Shown piece by piece: positions 40,905-50,389 of a DNA stretch of 64,000 bases. Both the position numbers and the translations under genes were made by a program. This DNA is from Streptomyces sp. yr375 (GTDB taxonomy: Bacteria; Actinomycetota; Actinomycetes; Streptomycetales; Streptomycetaceae), in NCBI RefSeq assembly GCF_900110755.1, contig NZ_FOFF01000002.1:248001-312000 (forward strand), given 5' to 3'. The stretch's first letter is position 1, and every line of letters starts with the position of its first letter. The notes below the pieces were generated by a model, which saw nothing but the letters and a program-made list of their open reading frames with translations, was not told the origin of the DNA and searched no databases.

Positions 40905-42971
40905 TTACAGGGCGCGGGCGACGAGCAGGGCGACGTCGTCGTGGTCGTCGGGGTGGCGCAGGCCGTACAGCAGGAGGTCGCAGATCTCCTCCAGGGGCCG
41001 TTCGGGTTCGTCGAGGAAGGTGAGGAGGACGTCCAGGCGGTCGTCGATGGAGTGGTGCCGGGTCTCGACGAGGCCGTCCGTGTAGAGGACCAGCAGGTCG
41101 CCGGGGGCGAGGTCGGTCGTGGTGGTCTCGAAGGGGACGCCGCCGACGCCGAGCGGCGCGCCCGAGGGCAGGTCGAGCAGTCTGGGCGGGTGGCCGGGGC
41201 CGGTCAGCGCGGGCGGCATGTGCCCCGCGTTGGCCATGCGGCACCGCCGGGTACGGGGGTCGTACACGGCGTACAGGCACGTGACGATGTAGTGCTCCAG
41301 ATCGCAGGTGATCTTGTCCAGGTGCTGGAGCACGGCGCCGGGGTCGAGGTCCAGGTCCGCGTAGGCGCAGGTGGCGGTGCGCAGCCGGCCCATGGTGGCG
41401 GCGGCGTCGATGCCGTTGCCCATGACGTCCCCGACGACCAGCGCGGTCTTGTCGTCGGTCAGCGGGATGACGTCGTACCAGTCGCCGCCGACCTCGCTGG
41501 TGGCCTGCGCGGGCTGGTAGCGGGAGGCGAGGTCGAGGCCGGTCTGATGCGGCGCGTGGTCGGGCAGCAGACTGCGCTGGAGGGTGAGGGCGGTGTTGCG
41601 CACGCTCTGGAACCAGCGGGCGTTGTCGATGGCCACCGCCGCCCGCCCGGCCAGCTCACCGGCGAGGACGACGTCGTCCTCGTCGAACGGCAGCGGGTTG
41701 CGGGTCCGCTTGAGGTCGAGCGCGCCGAGCACCTCGCCGTGCGCGATCAGCGGCACGGCGAGATACGAGTGGACCCCGGCGCGGGCCAGCAGCGAACCGG
41801 CCTCCGCGTCCCGGGCGATGCGCGGGAGGTCGTCGTCGCCGACGTGCCGCACCAGCACCGGCCGGCCGGTGTGCACGCACAGGGTGACCAGCCGGTCGCC
41901 GTCGTAGGCGGCGAGGTCGCCGGGCGGGTCGGCGGCGCGCAGCGCCACGGTGGGGTGGGACGCCTTGAGCGCGAGGGCCCGGAACAGCTCCGGGCCGTCG
42001 TCCGGCCGGCGCGAGCGGCGGCAGGCCAGCGCGGAGTCGAGGACGTCGACGGCGACCACGTCGGCGAGCTGCGGCACGGCGATCTCGGCCAGCTCGCGGG
42101 CCGTCCGGTCCACCTCCAGCGTGGTGCCGACCCGCGTCGAGGCCTCGGCGATGAGGGCGAGGCGGCGGCGGGCCCGGTCGGCCTCGGCCGCCGCCCGGTG
42201 CCGTTCGGTGACGTCGACGACCGAGGCGGCCGCGCCCAGGACCCGCCCGCCGGGGTCCTCCAGCCGGTAGAAGGACAGGGACCAGGCGTGTTCGCGGTCG
42301 GGGTCGGTGGGCGGCCGACCCACGTGGTACTGGTCGAGCAGCGGCGTGCCGGTGGTGAGCACCTGACGCAGCGCCGACTCGATGGTGTCGACGTCGGGCA
42401 GCGGCAGGGTCTCCCGCAGGCCCCGGCCGACATGGTCCTCGGCGGGGATGCCGTCGATGCGCTCCAGCGCCGGGTTGACCAGGAGATAGCGCAGGTCGGG
42501 GTCGAGGAGGGCGAGCCCGATCGGAGACTGGGTGATCAGCCGCTCGCACAGGGCGAGGTCGGTCTCGACGCGCTGGAGCAGGGTGTGGTCGGCGGCGATG
42601 CCCAGCGCGTACACGTCCCCGTGATCGTCCTGGAGGCGCATGTTGCGGAACTCCATCAGCCGGCTGCCGCCGTCCCGGTGCCGGACGGGGAACGTGCCCG
42701 CCCAGCTCCGGCCGGTCTCCAGCACCTCCGTGAACAGCCGCACCACGGCTTTCAGGTGTTCGGAGTGGATGAGCAGCCGCGCCGCGTACTTGCCGAGCGC
42801 CTCGTCGGCCGTGTAACCGAACAGCTCCTCCGCCTGCGGGGTCCAGAACACGATGCGCCCGTCGGCGTCGAGGACCATCGCGGACACGCTCAGCATGTCC
42901 AGCAGACCGGTGGGCGCGGACGTCTCGGGCTGGTACGCGTCACCGGCGGACCGGACGGGTTCGGCTGTCAT
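40905..42971 (-). CDS. PAS-GAF-PP2C (SpoIIE-type) protein phosphatase
   Basis: A 688-residue signalling phosphatase. Two PAS domains lie near residues 25-140 and 150-260, then a GAF domain at about 280-440, then a SpoIIE-type PP2C domain to the end. Metal-site motifs are present: GGDWYDV, GDVMGNGIDAA, NAGHMPP, LYTDGLVE and DDVALLV. It is expected to dephosphorylate an anti-anti-sigma factor in a partner-switching system for stress or development, with the PAS/GAF parts sensing a ligand. GGAGGAGG before the ATG supports the start. No anti-sigma or sigma gene is adjacent. Confidence 0.93.
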   Translation of the reverse strand: MTAEPVRSAGDAYQPETSAPTGLLDMLSVSAMVLDADGRIVFWTPQAEELFGYTADEALGKYAARLLIHSEHLKAVVRLFTEVLETGRSWAGTFPVRHRDGGSRLMEFRNMRLQDDHGDVYALGIAADHTLLQRVETDLALCERLITQSPIGLALLDPDLRYLLVNPALERIDGIPAEDHVGRGLRETLPLPDVDTIESALRQVLTTGTPLLDQYHVGRPPTDPDREHAWSLSFYRLEDPGGRVLGAAASVVDVTERHRAAAEADRARRRLALIAEASTRVGTTLEVDRTARELAEIAVPQLADVVAVDVLDSALACRRSRRPDDGPELFRALALKASHPTVALRAADPPGDLAAYDGDRLVTLCVHTGRPVLVRHVGDDDLPRIARDAEAGSLLARAGVHSYLAVPLIAHGEVLGALDLKRTRNPLPFDEDDVVLAGELAGRAAVAIDNARWFQSVRNTALTLQRSLLPDHAPHQTGLDLASRYQPAQATSEVGGDWYDVIPLTDDKTALVVGDVMGNGIDAAATMGRLRTATCAYADLDLDPGAVLQHLDKITCDLEHYIVTCLYAVYDPRTRRCRMANAGHMPPALTGPGHPPRLLDLPSGAPLGVGGVPFETTTTDLAPGDLLVLYTDGLVETRHHSIDDRLDVLLTFLDEPERPLEEICDLLLYGLRHPDDHDDVALLVARAL

Positions 42972-43006
42972 CGCGGATCCTCCTCCAGCCCTTCCATGCT
43001 CCCTCC

Positions 43007-43022
43007 CCCCGGGCGCCCGGGG
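43007..43022 (-). terminator. Perfect GC palindrome, possible terminator
   Basis: CCCCGGGCGCCCGGGG is a 16-bp perfect palindrome in the 101-bp gap between the lipase-like stop and the PP2C start, read leftward. It lacks a T-run on either side, so it may be a rho-independent stop of the Streptomyces type, an mRNA-stabilising stem or chance in GC-rich DNA. Confidence 0.35.
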
Positions 43023-43072
43023 AAGCGGAGCGCAGTCCGCGGGAACCGCCGCCGCGCCGCTGACCGGGCCCG

Positions 43073-44623
43073 TCAGTTCCAGGGGGACACGGTGAGCCGG
43101 ATCCGCGCGTTGTCGCCGAGGATCTTCTTGGTGGTGGCGGGCAGCCTGATGCCGGCGACCCAGGTGCCGACCTCGGGGTCCTCGTCGGCGAGGACCGAGC
43201 CGGTCTGCACGTACTCGCTGATGGGGCCCTTGATGGCGGAGTTCCAGGTGGCCCGGAGAGCGGGAGCCCCGTTCTCGTTGCCGACGTCGACGACGAGAAT
43301 GTCGTCGAAGTCCGCCGTCTGCTCGATGTGGTCGTGGAAATCCAGGAAACCGTTGTCCTGTTTACGCAGCGACAGGATCCGCAGATGCAGCGCGTACCGC
43401 ATGGAGCCGGAGCCGTTGGGACTGGCCAGTCTCTCGCACAGGAACGTGTGCGCCAGCGGCACCGCCCCGTCGGAGTCCGCGCCGGGCTCCCCGGGAACGC
43501 GCTCCGGGAGAACGCGCTCGGTTCCGTTCTGCAGTTGGATCGGACACCACTGGGCGCTCTTGCGCTCATGCATCACAATCTGCAGACCGCGCACCGACAG
43601 TCCGACCTCCGCCTGCCAGGCCGTGTCCTTCCGCAGCGGAATCTGGTGGTCGACGAGGTCGGCCGTCACCTCCAGGTCGCCGAACAGGAAACGCCGCAGA
43701 TTCTGGTAGCCCTCCTCGGAGTTGACGAGCCCGTACCGTCCGCTGTGGCTGCGGTGCACATAGGCCCGATGCGCGCCGGGGACGTACGCGTTGTCGATCT
43801 GCACCAGGCCGTCGCTGCGCGGCCCGACGACGGCGGACGAGAGCCCGAACGCCACGTCGTAGTCGGCCGGATCGGTGCCGACCAGGCAGAACACCTGGTC
43901 CAGGGGGAAGGCGGACGCCGGATCGGCGGCGGCCATCGAGCGTGGATCCCAGCCCTTCTTCGGCTTCTGCTTGGCGGTGGCGCCCGGCGTCAGATACTGG
44001 AACATCCGCTCCGGGCCGAAGATCTCCGCGCCGTTGACGCCGATCGCGTCCCGCAGCCGCTCCAGCATGCCGAAGCCGAAGTCGAAGGTGATGCCCCCGT
44101 GCGGGGTGCCGTAGGTGAAGAGCTTGGCGACGACGTCGGTGGGCTTGCGCCCGGCCTCCGGCAGGATTTTCTGCAGCAGACAACGGCAGATCAGACCGCC
44201 CATGGAGTGAGCGACCAGATAGACGCCACTGGCCCCCGACTTCGTCGTCACCTTGTCGATCAGCGTGAGCAGATCGGCCGCGGCGTCCTCCATACGGAAT
44301 TCCTTGGGATGCCCTCCCCAGGTACTCGCCGACGGATCGTAGAACCGGTGGATCCAGATGGTGTTCGACGGAATCTCGGGCTGGGTGTCCAAATAGACTT
44401 CCTGGCTGCCCTCGACGAGGATCTGGTACTCCTCGTCCATGTGCAGGCGCAGCAACGGGCTTTCGAACTGGTAGAAGTCCGGTTCGTCGTCCGGACCGAC
44501 ACGGATGTGCGTGGAGCCCTCGTTGAATCCGTAGAACGGATCCGACACCGCGTTGTTGATGGCCGACTGGCCGCCGGCGAATCCACGGACGTAAATGATG
44601 GGGAGTTTCGGCGAATTGGCCAT
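43073..44623 (-). CDS. Lipase/esterase-like alpha/beta hydrolase with C-terminal beta domain
   Basis: A 516-residue protein. It starts LPIIYVRGFAGGQSAINNAV, where YVRGFAG is the oxyanion loop; AHSMGG carries the nucleophile serine. C-terminal residues from about 370 form an added beta domain (QIVMHERKSAQWCPIQL, then FDDILVVDVG), perhaps a binding module. It has no signal peptide. The gene lies 15 bp after a 74-residue gene with a strong ribosome binding site and the two probably form one unit. Substrate unknown; phospholipid or polyester esters are candidates only. Confidence 0.83.
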   Translation of the reverse strand: MANSPKLPIIYVRGFAGGQSAINNAVSDPFYGFNEGSTHIRVGPDDEPDFYQFESPLLRLHMDEEYQILVEGSQEVYLDTQPEIPSNTIWIHRFYDPSASTWGGHPKEFRMEDAAADLLTLIDKVTTKSGASGVYLVAHSMGGLICRCLLQKILPEAGRKPTDVVAKLFTYGTPHGGITFDFGFGMLERLRDAIGVNGAEIFGPERMFQYLTPGATAKQKPKKGWDPRSMAAADPASAFPLDQVFCLVGTDPADYDVAFGLSSAVVGPRSDGLVQIDNAYVPGAHRAYVHRSHSGRYGLVNSEEGYQNLRRFLFGDLEVTADLVDHQIPLRKDTAWQAEVGLSVRGLQIVMHERKSAQWCPIQLQNGTERVLPERVPGEPGADSDGAVPLAHTFLCERLASPNGSGSMRYALHLRILSLRKQDNGFLDFHDHIEQTADFDDILVVDVGNENGAPALRATWNSAIKGPISEYVQTGSVLADEDPEVGTWVAGIRLPATTKKILGDNARIRLTVSPWN

Positions 44624-44638
44624 GGGGTTCCGTCCGGG

Positions 44639-44863
44639 TCAGCATTCATTGACGTCCGGAAGCCAGGCGTCCGGGTGGTCGATGAAAAGGGTGGAGAGAA
44701 AACACGTCACCGTCACTCGCGTCGGCCCCGGCAGCACGGCGACGACCGGAGCGTCCAGCCGGGGCAGCGCCCGCACGCCGTCGGCCGCGACACCGCGCCC
44801 CGGGAAACGCGCGTCGATCCGATACCGAAGGGTCTCCGGACTGTTAGCGACTCGCCAGGACAT
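44639..44863 (-). CDS. Small unrecognised protein upstream of the lipase-like gene
   Basis: A 74-residue protein (MSWRVANSPETLRYRIDARF...). It has a likely beta-rich core (VVAVLPGPTRVTVTCFLSTLF) and ends in VNEC. I recognise no family. GAGGAGGGCGTG before the ATG makes translation credible, and the gene ends 15 bp before the lipase-like start, so the two are probably co-expressed. It may be a partner, chaperone or immunity protein for the hydrolase (inference only). Confidence 0.6.
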   Translation of the reverse strand: MSWRVANSPETLRYRIDARFPGRGVAADGVRALPRLDAPVVAVLPGPTRVTVTCFLSTLFIDHPDAWLPDVNEC

Positions 44864-45064
44864 CACGCCCTCCTCGACTGGGGATCAATGGGGATGAAGT
44901 CGTGGTCGCCGCCGCCCAAGGTACGCAACCGCCGTCAGCGCGGCGTCATCCCGTCGTCACCGGCCCCTGGGCCGACGGAGTTGCAGGGCCTGTGCGGGGG
45001 GCCGAAACTGAGGGAAGAGGGAGGCCTCCCCGACGGACGGCACGCCCCGGCGTGGCACGACACT

Positions 45065-45856
45065 GTGAGCGAGGCGATCGCGTTGGTGTCCCCTCCTCCC
45101 CGGCTGCGGTTGCTCGGCCAGTTCCGGCTGGACATCGGTACCGAGACCGTCGAACTGTGCCGCAACGGCCAGCGGCTCCTGGCGTACCTGGGACTGCGCG
45201 GCCGGGTCTCCCGAACGGTCCTCGCCGGCACGCTGTGGCCCGAGGTCACCGAGGAGCACGCCAGGGGCAGCCTGCGCACGACCCTGTGGAAACTGCCGCG
45301 CGGGCAACCGCCGTTGATCGGGTCCTGCGGAGACGCGCTGCTCGTCGCCCCTGCCCTGCGGGTGGACGTCCACACCCTCGCCCGGACGGCACTCGGCGTC
45401 GTCCAGGGCTGCGGCCCGCCCCCGACTTCCCGGCCGCCGCTGGGACTTCTGGTCGGCGAGGACCTGCTGCCGGGCTGGGACGAGGACTGGATCCTGCTGG
45501 AGCGCGAACGCCTGCGGCAACTGCGGCTGCACGCGCTCGACGCACTGGCCGAGGCCCTCATCCGGCAGGGGCGACCGGCCCTCGCGATCGAGGCGGCGTG
45601 GGCGAGCGTCCGCGCCGAACCCCTACGGGAGAGCGCGCACCGGGCCGTTGTGGCGGCGCACCTCGCCGAGGGCAACGTCGGCGAAGCGGTACGCCACTAC
45701 GACGCGTTCCGCAGGCTGCTGTACGAGGAACTGGGCGTCGAGCCCTCCCCCCGCTTCGCCCGCATGCTCCCCGAGCGGCCACCGGCACGGACGTCGCCAC
45801 CGGGCGGACGGCATCCGGGTCGCAACGACCTCGGACTCGGAGCCTGGCCGGGGTGA
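45065..45856 (+). CDS. SARP-type BTAD regulator (short)
   Basis: A 263-residue SARP-like activator. The N-terminal winged helix is PRLRLLGQFRLDIGTETVELCRNGQRLLAYLGL, followed by the bacterial transcriptional activation (BTAD) domain with EDLLPGWDEDWILLERERLRQL and EAVRHYDAFRRLLYEELGVEPS. There is no NB-ARC or kinase domain, so it is the minimal type that directly activates secondary-metabolite or accessory genes. GTG at 45065 is tentative; ATG at 44888 or GTG at 45086 are alternatives. It is divergent from the 74-residue and lipase-like genes and may activate them (inference). Confidence 0.8.
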   Translation: MSEAIALVSPPPRLRLLGQFRLDIGTETVELCRNGQRLLAYLGLRGRVSRTVLAGTLWPEVTEEHARGSLRTTLWKLPRGQPPLIGSCGDALLVAPALRVDVHTLARTALGVVQGCGPPPTSRPPLGLLVGEDLLPGWDEDWILLERERLRQLRLHALDALAEALIRQGRPALAIEAAWASVRAEPLRESAHRAVVAAHLAEGNVGEAVRHYDAFRRLLYEELGVEPSPRFARMLPERPPARTSPPGGRHPGRNDLGLGAWPG

Positions 45857-45902
45857 CGCCCCCGCCCCGCACACCCTCCGCGCCGAGAACCCCGCGCCCG
45901 CC

Positions 45903-46922
45903 TCACCCGGCGACCGACCGCACCCACAACACGTCCACGTCCACGGGATCGACGCGCACGCCGTACCCGGCGGCGGCCAGGGCCTTGGTGTAGCGGGTCA
46001 ACTCCGTTGCGGGATCCAGGGTTTCCGGCGCGCCCGGGGTGCCGGGTGTACCTGGTGTGCCGGGTTCGTCCGGCTCGTCGGCCTCGCAGAAGTACACCTC
46101 GTACGGCTCGTCGTCCCGGCCGGGGTCGACGACGAAGCCGTCGTCCCAACGGTCGTGCTCCCGGCACCCGGCCAGGCGCAGAACCTCGCGGACCGCGTCG
46201 GCGGGGGACCGGGGAGCCCGTGTCTGCCGATCGGCCGTGCGCAGCAGGGATCGTCCGGCTTTCATCGCCGTCAGGATCGCTCCGCCGTCCAGATCCCAGA
46301 AGTCGGGGTCGAGGGCGCGCAGTGCCCGGGTCGAGCGGGAACCGACGTCCGGCAGGAGCCGCCCCTCGAGGTCGCAGACGTACCCTGCCCAGCCGCCCAC
46401 CTGGACCCGCGCCGGGTCCGCGATCCTCAGGAAGTTCCCGGCGGTGCACAGTTCGGCGGTCAGTCGGCCGTGGAACTCGGTGAGGTGCTGCTCGGTGACC
46501 ACGACCTCGGCGCGGGCGTCGCCCTTGACGACCGTGCGGCCGTGGTTGTAGACGCCGGCGAGGGTCTGCGCCACGTGGAGGTCGCCCTCGACGAGGATCT
46601 CGCTGCCGGCCGTGGCGAGGTTCCTGACTCGTACGTCGCCCCGGACCAGCAGGAACGGGCCGAAGTCCCACTCCAGGTTGGTGATCCGGTCGGCGACCGA
46701 GAGATCACCGTCGACCATGACCCCCAGGAACGCGTCCGGGGAGGTCTTCGACAGCCCGCACCAGGCGTCGAGACGTGTGTGGTCGAGCGGCAGGCTGTCC
46801 AGGGTCGTGTCGCCGGTGAGGACGACGACCTCCGCCGCGTCGTTCGCACCGAGGGGGAACCGGGACCGGATGCCGAAGCGCTCGTCGGTCTCCGGGAAGG
46901 GGACTGCCTCCATGTGCCGCAC
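45903..46922 (-). CDS. Bactofilin-like beta-helix protein (paralogue A)
   Basis: A 339-residue protein. Residues 65-150 hold short repeating beta strands with the pattern VDGDLSV, VRGDVRV, VEGDLHV and VKGDARA, as in polymer-forming cytoskeletal proteins. The C-terminal 100 residues end with a GTPGTPGTPG linker and a beta/alpha segment. It is a divergent paralogue of the leucine-rich-repeat gene 60 bp away, whose N-terminal half contains the same pattern. GTG with AAAGGA nine bases upstream is chosen; an ATG nine bases later is an alternative. Cytoplasmic, function unknown. Confidence 0.7.
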   Translation of the reverse strand: MRHMEAVPFPETDERFGIRSRFPLGANDAAEVVVLTGDTTLDSLPLDHTRLDAWCGLSKTSPDAFLGVMVDGDLSVADRITNLEWDFGPFLLVRGDVRVRNLATAGSEILVEGDLHVAQTLAGVYNHGRTVVKGDARAEVVVTEQHLTEFHGRLTAELCTAGNFLRIADPARVQVGGWAGYVCDLEGRLLPDVGSRSTRALRALDPDFWDLDGGAILTAMKAGRSLLRTADRQTRAPRSPADAVREVLRLAGCREHDRWDDGFVVDPGRDDEPYEVYFCEADEPDEPGTPGTPGTPGAPETLDPATELTRYTKALAAAGYGVRVDPVDVDVLWVRSVAG

Positions 46923-46982
46923 GCCCGTTGGTCCTTTCCCGCGCGCACTGTGCTGTCAGTGGCGATCGTTACTATCCGGAGC

Positions 46983-48665
46983 ATGAGCACAGAACCTTCA
47001 CCAACCGCCGCCTACCGTGTCATCACCGCCGCCGAGGCGGAGGAGCGGTTCGGTGTCTCGGCCGACGTCAGCCATCCGTACCAGGACCTCGCGGCCGAGC
47101 AGGAGATACGCCTCTACGAGGGCGGGCTGCGGGTCGAAGGCGGTCTGGACGCGGAGCCCGACGGCGACTGGGTACCGTACAACACGATCGTCGACGGAGA
47201 CCTGACGGTCGGCGGCGACCTGGAGTGGTGGGATTCGGCGAGCGGCAACTTCCTGCTGGTCACAGGCAGTCTACGAGCCCGCAACGTGCTGCTGTCCGGC
47301 TGCCCGGACGTGGTCGTGCGCGGCGACCTGACCGCGTCCGGCACCATCCAGGGCAGCTACGGCGACGACGGCGGAAACCTCACCGTGGCCGGTGACACGC
47401 ACGCCCAGGCCGTCATCAGCTCCCTCTACTTCGTCATGTGCTTCGCCGGGCGGCTGGACGCACTCCTCGTCGCCGACCCCTACCGCGTCAACCTGCCCGT
47501 CGACTTCACCGACGACGAGCTGGACGACCTCGTCCTGCCCGGACTCCTCGGCAAGGACGACACCGCCGACGAACGCGCGATCAGCGCCGCCCTGCGCGCC
47601 GGGGAGCCGGTCCTGCGCCCCGGCATCCGGCCCCGGCACGTGGTGGCGCTGGAGGAACTCGACGCGCTGCTGCCCCGCGCCGCGGAGATCACCGAACTCG
47701 ACCTGTCCGACCGCGGACTTCGCCGGCTCCCCGAGCAGCTCCACGCCTTCCCCCACCTGCGCGTGCTGTCCCTCGCCGGCAACGACGCCCTCGGCACCGG
47801 CAGCGGCACCGGCGGCACCGGCGGCCTGGACGAGCGCATCGGCGAACTGACCGCCCTGGAAGAGCTCGACCTCTCCGGGACGGGTCTCACCGCCCTCCCG
47901 GAATCCATCGGACGGCTGCGCGACCTGCGCGTGCTGAACATCTCCGGCAACGAGCTCACGGCACTGCCCGAGCGACTCGGCGACCTGCCCCGGCTGGAGA
48001 CCCTCCGCGCCGCCGGACTGTGCTGCGCCGTCCCCGACGCCGTCGCCCGGCTGAGCACCCTGCGCGAACTGGACCTGTCGAACCTGCAACCCGGCGAGTA
48101 CAACGAACGGGTCGCCTTTCCGCAGCCCGTGACCCGGCTGCCCGCGCTGCGCTCCCTCGACCTGTCGGACGTGTTCCTGGAGACGCTTCCCGACGAGCTG
48201 CTGGCGCTGACCGCCCTGGAGGAGCTGAACCTGAGCGGCTCGCTGTCGGCCCGCCTCCCGCGCCTGCCCGACCTGGCGAAACTGCCCCGCCTGCGCGTCC
48301 TGCGGCTGAGCGGCGGCACCCGATGGTCCTTCCAGCCCGAACCCGGCCGCGAACTCCTCGCCGGCGTCTGGCGGATCACCACCCTGGAACACCTGGAGAT
48401 CGACCGCTGGGGCGAGAAGACCGCCCGCGACGAGGTCATCCGCACCGCGTTCACCGCACTGCCCGACGACGCGTTCAGCCGCATGCCGGGGCTGCGCCGC
48501 ATCGGCCTGTCCTTCAACGAACTCACCACCCTGCCCGAGTCGTTCTTCGAGCTGCGCCACCTCGAAGCGGCCGACCTGCGGCACACCGCCCTCGACCGGC
48601 CCACCACCGACCGCCTGCGCACCGTCTTCCCCGACTGCCGACCGGACCTGCGCGACCCTTCCTGA
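46983..48665 (+). CDS. Bactofilin-like/leucine-rich-repeat fusion protein (paralogue B)
   Basis: A 560-residue cytoplasmic protein. Residues 20-180 share the bactofilin-like pattern (VDGDLTV, VRGDLTA, VAGDTHA) and the opening EERFGV with paralogue A. From about residue 230 there are around ten leucine-rich repeats of bacterial type with consensus LxxLxxLDLSGTGLTALPES. LRR parts bind proteins; the combination suggests a scaffold with a recognition arm. It is divergent from paralogue A across a 60-bp gap that must hold both promoters. It is convergent with the MFS exporter, 14 bp apart. Confidence 0.72.
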   Translation: MSTEPSPTAAYRVITAAEAEERFGVSADVSHPYQDLAAEQEIRLYEGGLRVEGGLDAEPDGDWVPYNTIVDGDLTVGGDLEWWDSASGNFLLVTGSLRARNVLLSGCPDVVVRGDLTASGTIQGSYGDDGGNLTVAGDTHAQAVISSLYFVMCFAGRLDALLVADPYRVNLPVDFTDDELDDLVLPGLLGKDDTADERAISAALRAGEPVLRPGIRPRHVVALEELDALLPRAAEITELDLSDRGLRRLPEQLHAFPHLRVLSLAGNDALGTGSGTGGTGGLDERIGELTALEELDLSGTGLTALPESIGRLRDLRVLNISGNELTALPERLGDLPRLETLRAAGLCCAVPDAVARLSTLRELDLSNLQPGEYNERVAFPQPVTRLPALRSLDLSDVFLETLPDELLALTALEELNLSGSLSARLPRLPDLAKLPRLRVLRLSGGTRWSFQPEPGRELLAGVWRITTLEHLEIDRWGEKTARDEVIRTAFTALPDDAFSRMPGLRRIGLSFNELTTLPESFFELRHLEAADLRHTALDRPTTDRLRTVFPDCRPDLRDPS

Positions 48666-48679
48666 GCCGGGCGACGCGG

Positions 48680-50296
48680 CTACGGCTCCGTCGAACGGGG
48701 CTGGGTCTTCGGGATCCGGTTCGTGAAGAACAGCGCGAGGAGCGCGGTGAAGGCGAGGATGGCGAGTGCGGCGCGCAGCCCGTCGATCCTGGCCTCGGTG
48801 TTCGCGTCGAGCGCCGCCTCCGTCACCGCGTCGCTCGTCCCCGCCTCGGCGAGGGCCGACTCGAGCTGGGCGTCCGACAGGAACGGCACACCGCTTTGGA
48901 GTTCGACGCTCGCCCGGCTCTTGACCTCGGCCGGGATCGCCGGATTCTGGTCCACGCTGGTCAGGAAGGACATCGTCAGCGCGGCGATCATGATCGACCC
49001 GGCGAGCGCCGTACCGATCGAGGCCCCGAGGTTGGTCACCGCGTTCTGGACGCCGCCGACCTCCGCGCTCTGCGACTCGGGCACCGCGGACACGGTGACC
49101 GACCCGAGCTGGGACGCCAGCGCGCCCATCCCCAGCCCGATCAGCAGGAGCGGGATCGTCACGATCTCCGCGCCCGCGTCCGCGTCGAGCGCCGCCATCA
49201 GGACCAGCGCGCCCGCGAGCAGCGCGAGGATCCCGAGCCGCACCACCCGCCGCGGCGAGACGTCCGGGAAGAGGCGGGGGATCAGGACGGCGGCCAGCAG
49301 CAGCGTCACGGAGAGCGGCAGGATGCGGGCACCCGTCTTGAGCGCGGACAGGCCCAGCGCCACCGACAGATAGAGCGGTACGACGAAGAACACGCCCATC
49401 TGGACGAGGTACTGGAAGAAGAACATCGTCAGCCCGCCGGTGAGCTGCTTGTTGTGCAGCATGGCCGGGTCGACGAGCGGCTCCGCGCGCCGCCGCACCA
49501 TGCGCGCCTCCCAGCGGAGGAACAGCCAGACCAGCAGCAGACCGGCCAGCATCAGCCACACGACCAGCGAGACCCCGAGCCACGAGGGCGCGTCGGGCTT
49601 CGGCTTGAACCAGCCCCATTCGTCCGACCGGAGCACACCGTAGACGAAGATCCCGAGCCCCAGCGCGGACAGCACCGCGCCGACGAGATCGATGCGCGGT
49701 CGCGCGCCGACCGGCGCGTCGGCGATACGGCCGGCCAGCACCAGGATGCCGGCCACCATCACCACCTCACCGGCGAACACCCACCGCCAGGAGAAGTACG
49801 TCGTCGCGACGCCCCCGATGAGCGGCCCGACGGCGATCGCCACGGCCCCCGCGGCGGCGACGAGACCGTAGGCGGCGGGACGGCGTTCGGCGGCGAAGTT
49901 GCTCGCCACGAGCGCCACGATCGCCGGCAGGATGAGCGCCGCCCCGAGCCCTTCGAGGAACGCCCAGCCGAGCAGCAGCACGGGCAGGTTCGGCGCGAGC
50001 GCCGTGGTGAGGGAGCCGCAGCCGTAGACGGCGCAGCCGATCATGAAGGCGCGTCTGCGGCCGATCAGCGCCCCGACCTTGCCGCCGGGGATCATGAACA
50101 TGGCCATCACGAGGGTGTAGGCCGTGATGGCCCCCTGGATGCCCGTCACGGTCGTGCCCACGTCCTCGGCCACCGTCGCGATCGAGACGTTCATGACCGA
50201 GCTGTCGAGCGCCATCAGGAACTGACCGGCCGCGAGTGCCAGCAGCACCACACGCGTCGTCGCCGGACCCTCGCTCGTGCCTGCTTTGGGTGCCAT
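48680..50296 (-). CDS. MFS drug exporter, DHA2 (EmrB/QacA) family
   Basis: A 538-residue transporter with fourteen hydrophobic helices. The motif C-like region VALVASNFAAERRPAAYGLVAA and motif A GGKVGALIGRRRAF are visible, as is the opening ALDSSVMNVSIATVAEDVG of the DHA2 family. It is likely a proton antiporter exporting cationic or hydrophobic toxic compounds. C-terminal residues 450-500 form an extracellular loop with Glu/Ala repeats. Monocistronic; it is convergent with the LRR gene and has no adjacent TetR gene. Confidence 0.9.
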   Translation of the reverse strand: MAPKAGTSEGPATTRVVLLALAAGQFLMALDSSVMNVSIATVAEDVGTTVTGIQGAITAYTLVMAMFMIPGGKVGALIGRRRAFMIGCAVYGCGSLTTALAPNLPVLLLGWAFLEGLGAALILPAIVALVASNFAAERRPAAYGLVAAAGAVAIAVGPLIGGVATTYFSWRWVFAGEVVMVAGILVLAGRIADAPVGARPRIDLVGAVLSALGLGIFVYGVLRSDEWGWFKPKPDAPSWLGVSLVVWLMLAGLLLVWLFLRWEARMVRRRAEPLVDPAMLHNKQLTGGLTMFFFQYLVQMGVFFVVPLYLSVALGLSALKTGARILPLSVTLLLAAVLIPRLFPDVSPRRVVRLGILALLAGALVLMAALDADAGAEIVTIPLLLIGLGMGALASQLGSVTVSAVPESQSAEVGGVQNAVTNLGASIGTALAGSIMIAALTMSFLTSVDQNPAIPAEVKSRASVELQSGVPFLSDAQLESALAEAGTSDAVTEAALDANTEARIDGLRAALAILAFTALLALFFTNRIPKTQPRSTEP

Positions 50297-50345
50297 GGGG
50301 CGAATCGTCCCAGGCGTCCGGGACGGCGCGATCCACGACCCGCCA

Positions 50346-50373
50346 CAGAGGTCGACCGGTTGGTGGACCTCTG
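50346..50373 (-). terminator. Hairpin terminator after DUF2252
   Basis: Inverted repeat CAGAGGTCGACC / GGTGGACCTCTG, 12-bp arms with one mismatch and four-base loop GGTT, in the gap between the DUF2252 stop and the MFS start. On the minus strand it ends the DUF2252 transcript; no T-run is seen. Confidence 0.65.
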
Positions 50374-50389
50374 GCCGGGGCCGTCAGGC

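Noticed and set aside
48680..50296. A sugar or nitrogen role for the DHA2 transporter
   Set aside because: Fourteen helices and family motifs point to a drug exporter, and no catabolic genes are linked.
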